The position numbers were made by a program, and so were the translations under genes. The notes beneath the pieces are model-generated. The model was not told the origin of the DNA, made no database searches, and saw nothing but the letters and a program-made list of their open reading frames with translations. From NCBI GenBank assembly GCA_031289065.1, contig JAITQI010000088.1, positions 1 through 15,884 on the forward strand: a stretch of DNA of 15,884 bases, given 5' to 3'. This stretch comes from Oscillospiraceae bacterium (GTDB lineage Bacteria > Bacillota > Clostridia > Oscillospirales > UBA929). Shown here piece after piece: positions 15,374-15,884 of this stretch (positions within the stretch are counted from its first letter, which is position 1; each line of letters begins with the position of its first letter).

Positions 15374-15430
15374 CGCGGGCAAGCTCACGGTTCAAGTCGC
15401 GCCGCGACTCGAACCGTGAGCTTGCCCGCG
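15374..15430. repeat. 57-nt near-perfect palindrome
   Basis: A perfect 20-bp inverted repeat (15374-15393 with 15411-15430), one A/C mismatch, then seven more pairs (15395-15401 with 15403-15409) around a single central C. There is no U-tract on either side, so it is not a normal terminator. It could extrude as a cruciform or mark a small mobile/REP-like element. Confidence 0.9.
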
Positions 15431-15442
15431 GCATAGACTACC

Positions 15443-15463
15443 CCCGGGGTGGACAGCCCCGGG
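15443..15463 (+). other. Hairpin just before the candidate 22-aa ORF
   Basis: CCCGGGG (15443-15449) pairs with CCCCGGG (15457-15463), loop TGGACAG. It ends directly before the AAGGGGGTGA ribosome-site-like sequence. Confidence 0.6.
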
Positions 15464-15479
15464 AAGGGGGTGAAAAACG

Positions 15480-15548
15480 ATGTGCTACCTCTGGCCGCTG
15501 CTGCTTCTGGTTCCCCGCGGCTGCGGACGCCGCCGCCGCTGCCTGTAA
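15480..15548 (+). CDS. Candidate 22-aa microprotein, hydrophobic then arginine/cysteine-rich
   Basis: The only plausible plus-strand gene in the window. It begins MCYLWPLLLLVP and ends RGCGRRRRCL. AAGGGGGTGA lies 7 nt before the ATG and resembles a Shine-Dalgarno sequence. A hairpin stands just upstream and a strong bidirectional-looking hairpin (15561-15592) begins 12 nt after the stop. No plus-strand promoter was found. A short hydrophobic stretch followed by positive charge could sit in a membrane, as in type I toxins, but nothing identifies it, and chance in GC-rich DNA is a real alternative. Confidence 0.35.
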   Translation: MCYLWPLLLLVPRGCGRRRRCL

Positions 15549-15554
15549 AGGCGT

Positions 15555-15592
15555 AAAAAACCGCTGGGGCCGTCGAAAGACGGCCCCAGCGG
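15555..15592 (-). terminator. Terminator of the gene at the right edge
   Basis: CCGCTGGGGCCGTC (15561-15574), tetraloop GAAA and the perfect complement (15579-15592) make a 14-bp stem. TTTTTT follows on the minus strand (15555-15560). On the plus strand only GGGTTTAA follows, so plus-strand termination would be weaker. Confidence 0.93.
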
Positions 15593-15611
15593 GGGTTTAA
15601 GGGAGATTTTG

Positions 15612-15884
15612 TTACCGCGGCTGTCCGTTCCACGGGGAGGGCTGGGCGTTTTGCCACAGGCTGGCGATGTAGTTTTCCAACTGGGTGACGCGGCTCCGGA
15701 GTATGCCCTTGGGGGCGGCCCCGAAGAAGCCCGTTATGCCCATTTCGCCGATATAGACGCCGGGCAGCAGGGCATACTTGATGAAGGCCTCAATGTGGAG
15801 CGAGTCCGGGCCGTAGGCCACGAACAGGTACTGGGGCGCGGTCAGGATGCCGACGCCTTTTTTCCAGACCTTGGCCCCTTTGTA
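15612..15884 (-). CDS. Unrecognised protein, C-terminal 90 residues only
   Basis: An open frame continues past the right edge; the visible part begins YKGAKVWKKGVGILTAPQYL and ends NAQPSPWNGQPR before TAA. It includes the hydrophobic, glycine-rich patch YALLPGVYIGEMGITGFFGAAP, then a short predicted helix (VTQLENYIASLWQNAQ) and a Pro-rich tail. I see no motif that identifies a family. It is treated as real because its stop is followed within 20 nt by a strong terminator and it shares the strand of all its neighbours. The start, length and function cannot be judged from this window. Confidence 0.75.
   Translation of the reverse strand, partial: YKGAKVWKKGVGILTAPQYLFVAYGPDSLHIEAFIKYALLPGVYIGEMGITGFFGAAPKGILRSRVTQLENYIASLWQNAQPSPWNGQPR

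Noticed and set aside
15374..15430. tRNA fragment suggested by GGTTCAAGTC / GGTTCGAGTC
   Set aside because: The T-stem does not pair around the loop and no acceptor, D or anticodon arm is present; it is part of a palindrome.

Overview
The window is about 15.9 kb of GC-rich bacterial DNA whose gene content points to a flagellated Clostridia-class Firmicute, most likely an Oscillospiraceae/Ruminococcaceae-type gut anaerobe. The reasons are strong AGGAGG ribosome sites, a YbxF/L7Ae protein heading the str operon, a YabE-like G5-3D cell-wall protein and a short Hag-type flagellin. Genus-level placement is inference. Every recognised gene lies on the minus strand, so the window is best read from right to left. 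The long plus-strand ORFs are GC-driven shadows. Many genes carry readable vegetative promoters and intrinsic terminators.

From the right edge: the 3' end of an unrecognised gene (15612-15884) stops at a perfect hairpin terminator. Next is a 440-nt intergenic block with a candidate 22-residue plus-strand ORF, a 57-nt near-perfect palindrome and a G-quadruplex motif. A clear promoter (15281-15309) then drives an envelope operon: an MBOAT O-acyltransferase followed by a DHHW/AlgX-like membrane-anchored protein, probably a polysaccharide O-acetylation pair, ended by a strong terminator at 12222-12249. Next is a monocistronic cell-wall gene with G5 and 3D domains, with its own promoter and WalR-box-like half-sites upstream.

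The centre is a str operon headed by an L7Ae-family gene instead of being attached to rpoBC: promoter 10690-10718, then rplGB, rpsL, rpsG, fusA and tuf. There is a probable second promoter before tuf and a possible one before rpsL. Two sequence-related terminators stand in tandem after tuf. The flagellin gene follows. Its leader has a hairpin with AGGA in the loop upstream of the Shine-Dalgarno sequence, the layout expected of CsrA control. Left of it is a 550-nt region with degenerate repeats and a 48-residue small gene, then metG with its own promoter and, closely behind it, a GH13 amylase/neopullulanase-type enzyme that runs off the left edge.

The most unusual signal is a family of tandem heptanucleotide arrays (ACAATTG/ACAATGG type and GAAGACA/GAGGACA type). 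They sit in leaders, at a gene end and, in metG, inside the coding sequence, where they form an interdomain linker. This resembles the STRR heptamers described in cyanobacteria. Other points of note are a G8 tract in the metG promoter spacer, competing hairpins behind the 3D gene, and the structured plus-strand unit near the right edge.
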